This document shows positions 26,872 through 34,691 of a DNA stretch of 45,689 nt, piece after piece. The notes under the pieces are model-generated. The model did not search any database. It saw only the letters and a list, made by a program, of their open reading frames with translations, and was not told the DNA's origin. The stretch lies in assembly GCF_028293085.1 (NCBI RefSeq), contig NZ_JAQGLC010000251.1, positions 1 to 45,689 on the forward strand. The letters run 5' to 3'. This DNA is from Sphingomonas bacterium. Lineage in GTDB: Bacteria; Pseudomonadota; Alphaproteobacteria; Sphingomonadales; Sphingomonadaceae. The translations under genes and the position numbers were made by a program. Position 1 is the stretch's first letter, and the number at the start of each line of letters is the position of its first letter.

Positions 26872-28437
26872 TTATTGCAGCGCCACCACCGTCACCGATT
26901 TCGCCGGCAGGGTCAGCGTCACCTTGCCGCCGCTGACCGGCACCGGCGCGATGTCGCGCGGGGCCACGACCACCGCCTCGCCGATGCTGTTATGCGCGTC
27001 CATCCGCTCCGCGGTGAGCACGGTGCCGGTCGCCATGGTGGCGCCCGTGCCGTCCAGGTCGAGCGTCACGGTCAGCGGATTGTTCGGATCGAGATTGACC
27101 AGCGACACATGGATCGCCCCGTCCGCGCCGCGCACCGCCGAGGCGTTGAGCGCGGGCATCGCCGCTGCATCCTTGTCGTACCAGGGGCTGGTCAGGTCGA
27201 CCGGCAACTGCGTCGCATCCTGCCACGGCATGTACATCTTGAAGACCTGATAGGTCGGCGTCACCACCATCCTGTCGCCGTCGGTCAGGATCATCGCCTG
27301 CAGCACGTTGATCATCTGGGCGATGTTGGCCATCTTCACGCGCTCGGCATGGCGGGTGAAGATGTTGAGGTTGATCGCCGCGACCAGCCCGTCGCGCAGC
27401 GTATTCTGCTGCTGCAGGAAACCGGGGTTCGATCCCGGCGTCGGGTCATACCAGGTCCCCCATTCGTCGACCGCCAGCCACACCCGCCGATCGGGATCAT
27501 ATTTGTCCATGATCGCGCTGTGCTTCGTGATATATTCGTCCATCCGCTGCGTCTTGGAGAGTACGCGCGCCCAGGAGGCTTCGTCGAACCCGGTCGCGGA
27601 GCCCTTTTTCGCCCAGCTGTCGGGCACGGTGTAATAATGCACCCCGATGCCGTCGATATAGCGCCCGGCCTCGCGCATCATCACCTCGGTCCAGCCGTAA
27701 TTCTCGTCGCTGGCGCCGCTGGCGATCTTCATGATGCGGGTGCCGGCGGGGGCCTTGAGGAAGGTCGCGTAGCGCCGCGTCACGTCCGCGGCATATTCGG
27801 GCCGCATATTGCCGCCGCAGCCCCACAGTTCGTTGCCGAGGCCGAAATAGGGGAGGGCCCAGGGCGCCTTGCGTCCATTGGCGCGGCGCTCGTTCGCCAG
27901 CGTCGAGGCGGTCGGCGAGGTCATATATTCCACCCAGTCGGCCATCTCCTGCGGCGGCGCGCTGCCGACATTGCCCGAGACATAGGGCTCGGCCCCGACC
28001 AGCTCGGAAAAGTTCATGAACTCGTTGGTGCCGACCGCATTGGGCTCGGTCACGCCGCCCCAATGGGTGTTGACCTTGACCGGGCGTTTGGCGGGCGCGC
28101 CGACGCCCTCGCGCCAGTGATATTCGTCGGCAAAGCACCCGCCCGGCCAGCGGATCACCGGTACCTTGATCGCGCGGAGCGCGGCGATCACGTCGTTGCG
28201 GAAACCCTGGGTATTGGGGATGCGCGATTTGGGGCCGACCCACAGCCCGCCATAGACCCCGGTGCCGAGATGCTCGGCGAACTGGCCGAAGATCTGGCGC
28301 TGCACCTTGGGGCCGGGCTTGTCGGCGTGCACGGTGACGCTGGCCTGTTTCGGCTCGGCCGTCGCCGCCGTCGCCGCCAGCGCGATCGCCGCGGCCAGCG
28401 CGATCCCGATCCGTCCCACCATCGCCATGATCGCCAT
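26872..28437 (-). CDS. GH51 alpha-L-arabinofuranosidase, exported
   Basis: 521 aa with a signal peptide (ALAATAATAEP). GH51 acid/base Glu203 is in GLGNELWGCGG and nucleophile Glu325 in AVDEWGTWYD; the family motifs IRWPGGCFADEYHW and IGVHYYT are also present. A C-terminal beta-sandwich ends in SVTVVALQ. The enzyme should release arabinose from arabinoxylan, arabinan or pectin side chains in the periplasm. It is divergent from the AraD1-like gene with 85 bp between, and shares a promoter motif with the sugar symporter at 30308. Confidence 0.95.
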   Translation of the reverse strand: MAIMAMVGRIGIALAAAIALAATAATAEPKQASVTVHADKPGPKVQRQIFGQFAEHLGTGVYGGLWVGPKSRIPNTQGFRNDVIAALRAIKVPVIRWPGGCFADEYHWREGVGAPAKRPVKVNTHWGGVTEPNAVGTNEFMNFSELVGAEPYVSGNVGSAPPQEMADWVEYMTSPTASTLANERRANGRKAPWALPYFGLGNELWGCGGNMRPEYAADVTRRYATFLKAPAGTRIMKIASGASDENYGWTEVMMREAGRYIDGIGVHYYTVPDSWAKKGSATGFDEASWARVLSKTQRMDEYITKHSAIMDKYDPDRRVWLAVDEWGTWYDPTPGSNPGFLQQQNTLRDGLVAAINLNIFTRHAERVKMANIAQMINVLQAMILTDGDRMVVTPTYQVFKMYMPWQDATQLPVDLTSPWYDKDAAAMPALNASAVRGADGAIHVSLVNLDPNNPLTVTLDLDGTGATMATGTVLTAERMDAHNSIGEAVVVAPRDIAPVPVSGGKVTLTLPAKSVTVVALQ

Positions 28438-28474
28438 CCCCTCTTATACCCGCTCGAGGCGGCTGGCATCATCA

Positions 28475-28490
28475 TATTGTCCGAGTATAT
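28475..28490 (-). promoter_or_regulatory. Shared operator/promoter motif, copy 1 (GH51 / AraD1 divergent promoter)
   Basis: Read on the minus strand the site is ATATACTCGGACAATA. The same sequence with one change, ATATACTCCGACAA, lies before the symporter gene at 30274. On the minus strand TATACT could be the -10 of the GH51 promoter, with the operator overlapping it. The FadR-type regulator encoded at 29526 is the natural candidate to bind it. Confidence 0.5.
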
Positions 28491-28522
28491 CGTCGCACAA
28501 GCTTTTAGTAAGAGAGGCCGAA

Positions 28523-29506
28523 ATGACGACATCCCTGGTCCAGTTCGCCGATGCGGCCGGCCGTCGCGGCGTGGCCGTCCTGCGCGACCTGGCTCCGCCG
28601 CAGCGGCTGGCGGGGGTCGAGAGCGTGCGGGCCCTGGCCGGGGCGGCGCTGGCGGCGGGACACAGCCTGGTCGAGCAGATCGCGGTGGCGGGCGATGCCG
28701 GCGCGGTCGATCTCGACGCGCTGACCCTGCTCCCGCCGATCGATCACGCCGATCCGGCGCATCTCCTGATGACCGGCACCGGCCTCACTCATCTCGGCTC
28801 GGCCGAGGGGCGCGACAAGATGCACCGCTCGATCAGCGAGACGGCGCAGCAGACCGATTCGATGCGGATGTTCCTGATGGGCGTCGAGGGCGGCAAGCCG
28901 GGGGAGGGGGCCGTGGGCGCCCAGCCCGAATGGTTCTACAAGGGCAATGGCACCTCGCTGGTCGCGCCCGGCGCGCCGCTCCGTTCCCCGGCCTTCGCGC
29001 TCGATGCGGGCGAGGAGCCGGAGATTGCGGGTGTCTATCTGATCGATAGTGACGGTAACCCGGTCCGGCTCGGCTTCGCCCTCGCCAACGAATTCTCCGA
29101 TCATGTCACCGAACGCGGCAATTATCTGTGGCTCGCCCATTCGAAGCTGCGCGCGGCGGCGCTCGGGCCGGAACTGCTGCTCGGCGATCTGCCCGAGGAT
29201 ATCCGCGGCACCAGCCGGATCGTGCGCGGTGGCGAAACCTTGTGGGAACGGCCCTTCGTGACCGGCGAGGCGAACATGTCGCACAGCATCGCCAATCTCG
29301 AGCAGCACCATTTCAAATATGATCTGTTCCGCCAGCCGGGCGACGTGCACGTCCATTTCTTCGGCACCGCGACGCTGTCCTTTTCGGAAGGGATCCGCAC
29401 CGAGCCGGGCGATGTGTTCGAGATCGAGGCCGCCCCGTTCCGCCTGCCGGCGCGCAATGCGATCGCGATCGAACCGGCGCGTGATGTTCGCGTGCGAATG
29501 CTCTAG
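28523..29506 (+). CDS. AraD1/GguC-type fumarylacetoacetate-hydrolase-fold protein
   Basis: 327 aa. The C-terminal FAH-like fold has metal-ligand glutamates in GEEPEIAGVY and the motif DSDGNPVRLGFALANEFSDHV. The N-terminal stretch and the HLLMTGTGLTHLGSAE segment are typical of the AraD1/GguC family. In non-phosphorylative pentose or sugar-acid pathways relatives dehydrate or cleave 2-keto-3-deoxy acids. A role downstream of arabinose release is therefore likely, but the exact substrate is not settled by sequence. AGAGAGG precedes the ATG. The GntR regulator follows within 20 bp. Confidence 0.87.
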   Translation: MTTSLVQFADAAGRRGVAVLRDLAPPQRLAGVESVRALAGAALAAGHSLVEQIAVAGDAGAVDLDALTLLPPIDHADPAHLLMTGTGLTHLGSAEGRDKMHRSISETAQQTDSMRMFLMGVEGGKPGEGAVGAQPEWFYKGNGTSLVAPGAPLRSPAFALDAGEEPEIAGVYLIDSDGNPVRLGFALANEFSDHVTERGNYLWLAHSKLRAAALGPELLLGDLPEDIRGTSRIVRGGETLWERPFVTGEANMSHSIANLEQHHFKYDLFRQPGDVHVHFFGTATLSFSEGIRTEPGDVFEIEAAPFRLPARNAIAIEPARDVRVRML

Positions 29507-29525
29507 CATGGGTCATGGAGGGAAA

Positions 29526-30239
29526 GTGACGCCGGACAAGGCACCCAGGGGACTGCGCATCCATGCGACGATCGCGCACGATCTCGGCGTCGCGATCGTC
29601 ACCGGCGTGCATCAGCCGGGCGACACTTTGCCCGGCGAGATCGAGTTCGCCGAGACATTGAGCGTATCGCGCAGCGCCTATCGCGAGGCGGTGCGGATGC
29701 TGATGGCCAAGGGGCTGGTCGAGAGCCGGCCCAAGGCTGGCACCAGGGTGAGCCCGCGTAGCCGCTGGAACCTGCTCGATCCCGACGTGCTCGCCTGGAT
29801 GTTCGAGGGCGAGCCGAGCGAGGCGTTCATCCGCAGCCTGTTCGAGCTGCGCATGATCGTCGAGCCCGCCGCCGCGGCGCTCGCCGCCGAGCGCCGGTCG
29901 GGGCGCGAGCTGGGCTTGATGGGCCATGCGCTCGAGGAAATGGCGCGCCACGGCCTCGCCACGCCCGAGGGCCGCGCCGCCGACCAGGCGTTCCACCATC
30001 TGATCCTCGAGGCGACGCGCAACGAGCCGCTGACCACCTTGTCGAGCACCATCGCCGCGGCGGTCGGCTGGACCACGATCTTCAAGCAGCGCAAGCGCAA
30101 GCTGCCGCGCGATCCGATGCCCGAGCACCGCCTGCTCTATGACGCGATCGCCGCCGCCGATCCGGAGGCCGCCCGCGCCGCCATGGCCGAGCTGGTCCGC
30201 CGCGCGCTGAAGGACACCGAATTGTCGATGGAGCCCTGA
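29526..30239 (+). CDS. FadR-type GntR transcriptional regulator
   Basis: 237 aa from GTG 29526, with GGAGGG just upstream; an ATG at 29508 would add six residues. A GntR winged helix (LPGEIEFAETLSVSRSAYREAVRMLMAKGLVESRPKAGT) is followed by an FCD all-helical ligand domain (FELRMIVEPAAAALAAERR, FHHLILEATRNEPL, HRLLYDAIAAADPEAARAAM). Such regulators bind sugar acids or keto-acids. It is co-transcribed with the AraD1-like gene and is the likely binder of the motif found in both promoters of this module. Confidence 0.93.
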   Translation: MTPDKAPRGLRIHATIAHDLGVAIVTGVHQPGDTLPGEIEFAETLSVSRSAYREAVRMLMAKGLVESRPKAGTRVSPRSRWNLLDPDVLAWMFEGEPSEAFIRSLFELRMIVEPAAAALAAERRSGRELGLMGHALEEMARHGLATPEGRAADQAFHHLILEATRNEPLTTLSSTIAAAVGWTTIFKQRKRKLPRDPMPEHRLLYDAIAAADPEAARAAMAELVRRALKDTELSMEP

Positions 30240-30273
30240 CATGCCATCGCGATTGACCCGCGCGCCCGCCGCC

Positions 30274-30290
30274 ATATACTCCGACAAATA
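30274..30290 (+). promoter_or_regulatory. Shared operator/promoter motif, copy 2 (symporter promoter)
   Basis: ATATACTCCGACAAATA, 18 bp before the symporter start. It matches copy 1 (28475-28490, minus strand) at 13 of the first 14 bases. TATACT at 30275-30280 may be the -10 element, so the regulator would block or alter polymerase binding directly. Confidence 0.5.
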
Positions 30291-30307
30291 AACGGGGAGA
30301 GAGCGAT

Positions 30308-31627
30308 ATGGCGGGACCGACAGGCGTGGCGGCAGAGCCGCTTGCGGCGGCATCCGGGAGCAAGCCCGGCTACGGCCCCACCTTGAGCCTGCTCGCGACG
30401 TTGTTCTTCATGTGGGGGTTCATCACCGTCATCAACGGTACGTTGGTGCCGCATCTGAAAAGCGTGTTCGATCTGAACTGGACCCGGACGACGCTGATCG
30501 AATCGGTGTGGTTCATCGCCTATTTCTTCGCCTCCATCCCCTCGGCGATGCTGATCGAGCGGATCGGCTACAAGCGCTCGATCGTCACCGGCCTGATCGT
30601 CATGGCGTTCGGCGCGGTGATGATGGTGCCCGCCTCGTTGAGACCCTCTTATTGGCTCGTCCTGGCGGCCCTGTTCGTCATCGCCTCGGGCATCACCCTG
30701 CTCCAGGTCGCGGCCAACCCCTATGTCGCGGTGATCGGATCGCCCGAAACGGCATCGTCGCGGCTCAACCTCGTCCAGGCGTTCAACTCGATGGGGACGA
30801 CGCTGGCGCCGTTGTTCGGCGGCTATCTCATCCTCGGCCGCAGCACGTCCGGCACCGCGGCGGCGGGCGCGGTGCTGACCCCGGCCGAGCGGCTTGCCGA
30901 CGCGCAATCGGTGCAGCTGCCCTATCTGATCGTCGCGGCGGTGCTCGTCATCCTCGCGCTGGTGATCGCGCGCTTCCGCCTGCCCGACATGAATGCCTCG
31001 ACCCGCGGCCGGGCCCGCGCGGAGCACCACGGCCATTCCCTGTGGCGGCACCGCAACCTGGTGCTCGGCGTGCCCGCGATCTTCATCTACCTGATCGCGG
31101 AGATCGGCGTCGGCAATCTCTTCATCAACTTCGTCTCGGCGCCGGAGATCGGCAATCTGACGCATGAGCAGGCTTCGCACTATCTGTTCATCCTGTGGGG
31201 CGGGATGATGGTCGGCCGCTTCCTCGGCAGCGTCCTGATGCAGCGGATCCCGGCGGAGCGCGTGCTCGCCGCGTTCAGCGTGGGGGCGCTGCTGGTGATG
31301 CTGGTCGCGACCTTCACCACCGGCCCGCTCGCAATGTGGGCGCTGATTTCGGTCGGGCTGTTCCATTCGATCATGTTCCCGACGATCTTCACCCTCGGCA
31401 TCCGCGGGCTCGGGCCGCTGACAGAAGAGGGATCGGGGCTGCTGATCATGGCGATCGCCGGCGGCGCGCTGGTGATCGTCCAGGGCTGGCTCGCCGATCT
31501 GTACGGCCTGCAGATGTCCTTCCTGCTGACCGCGGCGTGCGAGCTCTATGTGCTGTTCTATGCGGTCTACGGGTCCCGGCCCGGGACAGGGGCGGCGGCA
31601 ACGCCGGCCGAGTCGGTCCTCGACTAG
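30308..31627 (+). CDS. FucP/GluP-type MFS sugar:H+ symporter
   Basis: 439 aa with twelve predicted membrane segments. The N-terminal signature LFFMWGFITVINGTLVPHLK and the segment LQVAANPYVAVIG...SRLNLVQAFNSMGTTLAPLFGG define the fucose/glucose-galactose symporter group. Given the GH51 gene and GntR regulator in front of it, L-arabinose or a related pentose is a reasonable substrate, but family members carry several sugars. GGGGAGAG precedes the ATG. Its stop overlaps the end of a small opposite-strand gene. Confidence 0.94.
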   Translation: MAGPTGVAAEPLAAASGSKPGYGPTLSLLATLFFMWGFITVINGTLVPHLKSVFDLNWTRTTLIESVWFIAYFFASIPSAMLIERIGYKRSIVTGLIVMAFGAVMMVPASLRPSYWLVLAALFVIASGITLLQVAANPYVAVIGSPETASSRLNLVQAFNSMGTTLAPLFGGYLILGRSTSGTAAAGAVLTPAERLADAQSVQLPYLIVAAVLVILALVIARFRLPDMNASTRGRARAEHHGHSLWRHRNLVLGVPAIFIYLIAEIGVGNLFINFVSAPEIGNLTHEQASHYLFILWGGMMVGRFLGSVLMQRIPAERVLAAFSVGALLVMLVATFTTGPLAMWALISVGLFHSIMFPTIFTLGIRGLGPLTEEGSGLLIMAIAGGALVIVQGWLADLYGLQMSFLLTAACELYVLFYAVYGSRPGTGAAATPAESVLD

Positions 31628-31803
31628 AGGAGCGCGTCGACCCGTATCGGGCGTTCTTCGGCCGGCTCGACGCCCACGCCGGTCAGGTCGACCAGCGCCT
31701 GATCGAGGCGCGCGCCGACGCTCCATTCGCCGAGTTCGTCGGCAATCTGGAGCGCCGATCTCAGAAGATCGGCAAGATCGGCTTCGGTGATGCGACGCGC
31801 CAT
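31624..31803 (-). CDS. Small hypothetical protein
   Basis: 59 aa (61 if the ATG at 31809 is used), starting MARRITEADLADLLRSALQIADELGEW. It is amphipathic, acidic and has no motif I recognise. It ends convergently with the symporter gene (4-bp overlap) and is divergent from the LuxR-HTH gene. The coding potential is fair (balanced composition, no low-complexity) but unproven. Confidence 0.4.
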   Translation of the reverse strand: MARRITEADLADLLRSALQIADELGEWSVGARLDQALVDLTGVGVEPAEERPIRVDALL

Positions 31804-31875
31804 GATCATAACCTCGTAATATATCCCAGCACGGCAACGCTTCCCAAGTGCTTAACGAAGCGTAGATTGCACCAA

Positions 31876-32409
31876 ATGGGAGCAGAACGAATCGACCGAC
31901 TCACACCGGCCCAGAAGGCGTGCCTTCGCCTCGTTCCCTTTTATGGCACCGATGCGATCGCCGGTAAGCTCGGTATTGCTCCTGGTACGGTGAACAACCA
32001 CATCGCCGCGGCGGTGAAGGTGCTGGGCGTCACCAGCCGCAAGACAGCGGCGCGGCTGCTGATCGAGAGCGAGGGAGCTCCCGAAAAACTGCCTATGGAG
32101 AAAATCGGGATGGTGGGCGGCGCGGTTGCCGGCGAGGAGACGTTATCGTTTCCAGCCAGGGGAGCCGCCGACACCGATCGGGAAAGCGAGGTCGTCAGGG
32201 AAGAACGCACGCCGTTCCTTTATCCCGCCGCGACCATGCCGACCTTGTCCGGCACTCCCCCCATCAAGGGGTACCGCAATGACCTGACTCCGCTCGAGCG
32301 CCTGAGAAGAACAGGCGCGGACGCCATGCGCATCACAGCCTTTATCGCGACCATCATGTTCGCGATCTTCCTGCTCGAACGGATCAACTGGGAAGTCTTT
32401 CACCACTGA
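31876..32409 (+). CDS. LuxR-type HTH protein with C-terminal membrane anchor
   Basis: 177 aa. An N-terminal LuxR helix-turn-helix (LTPAQKACLRLVPFYGTDAIAGKLGIAPGTVNNH) is joined through a polar linker of about 80 residues to one C-terminal hydrophobic helix (ITAFIATIMFAIFLLERI). There is no receiver or other sensor domain. The protein is probably a membrane-tethered DNA-binding protein. ATG at 31876 is the first in frame with sensible composition. The next genes lie downstream in the same direction with 50-60 bp gaps. Confidence 0.75.
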   Translation: MGAERIDRLTPAQKACLRLVPFYGTDAIAGKLGIAPGTVNNHIAAAVKVLGVTSRKTAARLLIESEGAPEKLPMEKIGMVGGAVAGEETLSFPARGAADTDRESEVVREERTPFLYPAATMPTLSGTPPIKGYRNDLTPLERLRRTGADAMRITAFIATIMFAIFLLERINWEVFHH

Positions 32410-32459
32410 TCCCGATCATCATTAACTGCGAGGCCTGCGCCCGCGGCAAGGGGGGAATT

Positions 32460-32813
32460 ATGTCCAGAATCATCACCAGCGCGGCCGATGCCGTCGCCAG
32501 TCAGCTGATCCAGGCCGAAAAGGCCAGCAACATCGCCGTGCTGCAGACCGCTGGCCTGAGCGCCACCATGATGGAGGCCTGCATCATGGCGAAATTGCCG
32601 CTCTCGACCGGCCAGAACGCGCTGTCGGATATCGCCGAGGCGCATGCGCTGTCGGTCAAGCTGCGCTTCCATCTCGTCCGCGCGCATCAGCGCATGGCCG
32701 TGACGGCGTCGGAGCTGGGCTATAGCTGGACGGCGTTTGGCGACGAACTGCCGACACCGGATGCCACGCCGCCCGCCGGCGCGATCGGGCAGCCGGTCTA
32801 CGCGGAAGCCTGA
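32460..32813 (+). CDS. Conserved-looking hypothetical protein
   Basis: 117 aa, GGGGGAA before the ATG. Helical, soluble, with alanine- and leucine-rich N-terminal half (SAADAVASQLIQAEKASNIAVLQ) and a C-terminal proline-rich tail. No recognised domain. It follows the membrane-anchored HTH protein by 50 bp, and the pair may be functionally linked. Confidence 0.65.
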   Translation: MSRIITSAADAVASQLIQAEKASNIAVLQTAGLSATMMEACIMAKLPLSTGQNALSDIAEAHALSVKLRFHLVRAHQRMAVTASELGYSWTAFGDELPTPDATPPAGAIGQPVYAEA

Positions 32814-32838
32814 TGCAACGGGCCTGACGCAACGGGCT
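32811..32838 (+). repeat. Short tandem repeat (2 x 14 bp)
   Basis: TGATGCAACGGGCC is followed at once by TGACGCAACGGGCT (two mismatches). The first TGA is the stop codon of the upstream gene. It runs into the hairpin at 32840. Confidence 0.7.
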
Positions 32839-32839
32839 T

Positions 32840-32867
32840 GACCGGACCGTCTCACAATGGTCCGGTC
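32840..32867 (+). promoter_or_regulatory. Perfect 9-bp stem hairpin before the next gene
   Basis: GACCGGACC pairs with GGTCCGGTC around a 10-base loop, 5 bp before the ATG of the membrane-protein gene. It may end the upstream transcript or control access to the downstream start, which has no visible ribosome site of its own. Confidence 0.55.
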
Positions 32868-32872
32868 GAGCC

Positions 32873-33361
32873 ATGGCGCGGATCCTGTTGTTCAATGCCC
32901 TGCTGCTGCTCGCCTGTGGCTATGCGCTGTGGCGTGGCGGTGGACCGGAAAAGGCCGTTGCCGGCCTCTTCCTGCTCGCCGCGATCGCAACGCGACTGAT
33001 CGGGATGGCCCTGGCCGAACGCTTCGCCAGGATCGAGCTTCAGCTTCTCGCCATCGATCTGCTGCTGCTGGTCGGTCTGCTCGCCGTCGCGCTCCGTGCC
33101 GACCGCTTCTGGACCATGACGGTGGCGGCGATGCAGGTGATCGCGGTCGGGGTCCATGTCGCAAAGCTTTTGAGCCCGGAATTCACTCGATGGGTATATG
33201 CCGTGATGCTGGGAGTCTGGAGCTACCCCATGCTGATTCTGCTCGTGCTCGCCACGTGGCGGCACCGGCGGCGGCTGATCCGGAACGGTGTCGATCCGTC
33301 CTGGTCGGGCTCCTCGCCCCGCTTGCGCCCGACGATGCCGGTGGATGGGCGACTGCCCTGA
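32873..33361 (+). CDS. Integral membrane protein, unknown function
   Basis: 162 aa with about five hydrophobic segments (ILLFNALLLLACGYALW, AVAGLFLLAAIATRLIGM, LLAIDLLLLVGLLAVAL, MTVAAMQVIAVGVHVAKLL, VMLGVWSYPMLILLVLATW) and a basic cytoplasmic tail. No family recognised. Its last 106 bp overlap the proposed start region of the RadC-like gene in another frame, which is longer than usual for adjacent genes; either the RadC start is further on or the genes are tightly coupled. Confidence 0.65.
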   Translation: MARILLFNALLLLACGYALWRGGGPEKAVAGLFLLAAIATRLIGMALAERFARIELQLLAIDLLLLVGLLAVALRADRFWTMTVAAMQVIAVGVHVAKLLSPEFTRWVYAVMLGVWSYPMLILLVLATWRHRRRLIRNGVDPSWSGSSPRLRPTMPVDGRLP

Positions 33362-33885
33362 TCGCGGAGTTCGGCTCGCTGCCCGGATTGCTCTGTGCAA
33401 GCCATGAGGCGAAGCTGCGCGTGATCGGCGACCGGCCCGACGCGGTCGCGCTGATCGAGGCGGTCGGGCATGCCCTGTCGCACGCCGCCGGCATGGCCTT
33501 TCGCCAGGGGCCGGTGCTGGCGGGCCTCGATGCGCTGCTCACCTATTTGCGGCTCGAACAGGCGTTCAGCCTGATCGAGCTGGCGCGCGTGCTCCATCTC
33601 GATACCAAGAACCACCTGATCAAGGACGAGGTGATCTCCCGCGGCACGATCGACGAAGCGGCGATTCATGTCCGCGAGGTGATCCGCCGCGCGGTCGAGC
33701 TGCACTCGGCGGCGATCATCCTGGTCCATAATCATCCGAGCGGCGATCCGACGCCGAGCCGGAGCGACATCGAGCTCACCCGGCGCATCGCCCGGGCGGG
33801 ACAGCCGCTCGGCATCGCGCTCCACGATCATTTGATCGTCGCGAGCGGCGGGCATAGCAGCATGCGGACCTTGGGCCTGCTATAA
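33256..33885 (+). CDS. radC: RadC-like JAB/MPN-domain protein
   Basis: 209 aa if GTG 33256 is the start. The C-terminal JAB domain carries the JAMM set: glutamate in IKDEVISRG, HxH in ILVHNHPSGDPTPSRSD with Ser and Asp following, and the C-terminal GIALHDHLIVASGGHSS. Despite the name, RadC proteins have no proven repair role; they are often found in mobile regions. The N-terminal helical region (VLVGLLAPLAPDDAGGWATALIAEFGSLPGLL) is family-like, which supports a start upstream of 33290. It overlaps the preceding membrane-protein gene by about 106 bp. Confidence 0.85.
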   Translation: MAAPAAADPERCRSVLVGLLAPLAPDDAGGWATALIAEFGSLPGLLCASHEAKLRVIGDRPDAVALIEAVGHALSHAAGMAFRQGPVLAGLDALLTYLRLEQAFSLIELARVLHLDTKNHLIKDEVISRGTIDEAAIHVREVIRRAVELHSAAIILVHNHPSGDPTPSRSDIELTRRIARAGQPLGIALHDHLIVASGGHSSMRTLGLL

Positions 33886-33898
33886 GCCCCGCGAGTCC

Positions 33899-34507
33899 TC
33901 AGGCGGCGGGCTTCTCCGCGATCAGGATCATGCTCTTCCACAACCAGGGCAGGCGCCCGACGCCGATGAAGCCCGTCACCTTGAAGCCCTGCTTCTCCAG
34001 CAGGGTCGTCAGGGTCGCCTTGCTCCAGAATTTGATGTGGCCGCCATGCCAGTCGACGGTGAAATGCCGGTCCCAGGTGCCGAGGATGCCGAACGCCAGG
34101 TTCTTGAGATAGCCGTGATAGGGCGTGCTGATCGCCAGCGTCCCGCCGGGCTTCAGCGCGTCGAAGCAATAGCGGGCGAGCTCGTGCGGGGCGTAGAGAT
34201 GCTCGACCACCTCGGTCGAGACGACGAGATCGAACATCCCCGGCGGGCTGTTCTCGAACCGGCCGACCTCGAAGCGGAGCCCGGGGAAGCTGGCGCGCGC
34301 AATCTCGATGCCGCCTTCATCGCCATCCACGCCGATCACGTCGAACCCGGCCACCGCCAGCTGCGCGGCGAGGCTGCCATTGCCGCAACCGGCATCCAGC
34401 ACGGTCTTCCCGCCGGAATCGCGCGCCACTTTCAGGATCGATCCGGTCAGATAATCCGCAGTGTGCGGGATCGCATCGGACCAGCCATAGATTGCCTGCT
34501 TATCCAT
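33899..34507 (-). CDS. Class I SAM-dependent methyltransferase (UbiG-like)
   Basis: 202 aa from ATG 34507, with GGAG about 10 bases upstream; the frame continues to 34663 without family likeness. Motif I is VLDAGCGNGSLA and the acidic loop is VIGVDGDEGGIE. VVSTEVVEHLYAPHELAR and LKPGGTLAISTPYHGYLKNL match the Methyltransf_11/23 group used on sugars and small molecules. The acceptor is unknown. It is convergent with the RadC gene and divergent from the FkbM-type methyltransferase, so a polysaccharide or glycolipid role is possible. Confidence 0.9.
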   Translation of the reverse strand: MDKQAIYGWSDAIPHTADYLTGSILKVARDSGGKTVLDAGCGNGSLAAQLAVAGFDVIGVDGDEGGIEIARASFPGLRFEVGRFENSPPGMFDLVVSTEVVEHLYAPHELARYCFDALKPGGTLAISTPYHGYLKNLAFGILGTWDRHFTVDWHGGHIKFWSKATLTTLLEKQGFKVTGFIGVGRLPWLWKSMILIAEKPAA

Positions 34508-34691
34508 CGATGCCCGTCTCCGCTCGTGCCGCGACGGCGCTATCACACTCGCCGGCGGGGGCAAATCGCCCTTCACGGGGCCGCGGGACTTTCCGATCCG
34601 CGCCCGAGCCTTGAAGATCGGGCGATATTCGAACAAATGTCGCATCGCCCCGCTACGGGCCAATCATGCCTGGATCGGTGAAAGGACCGCA

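Noticed and set aside
26577..26936. 119-codon plus-strand frame in the AT-richer stretch before GH51
   Set aside because: Runs antisense into the GH51 gene and shows no recognisable domain; the composition change alone is not enough to call a gene.
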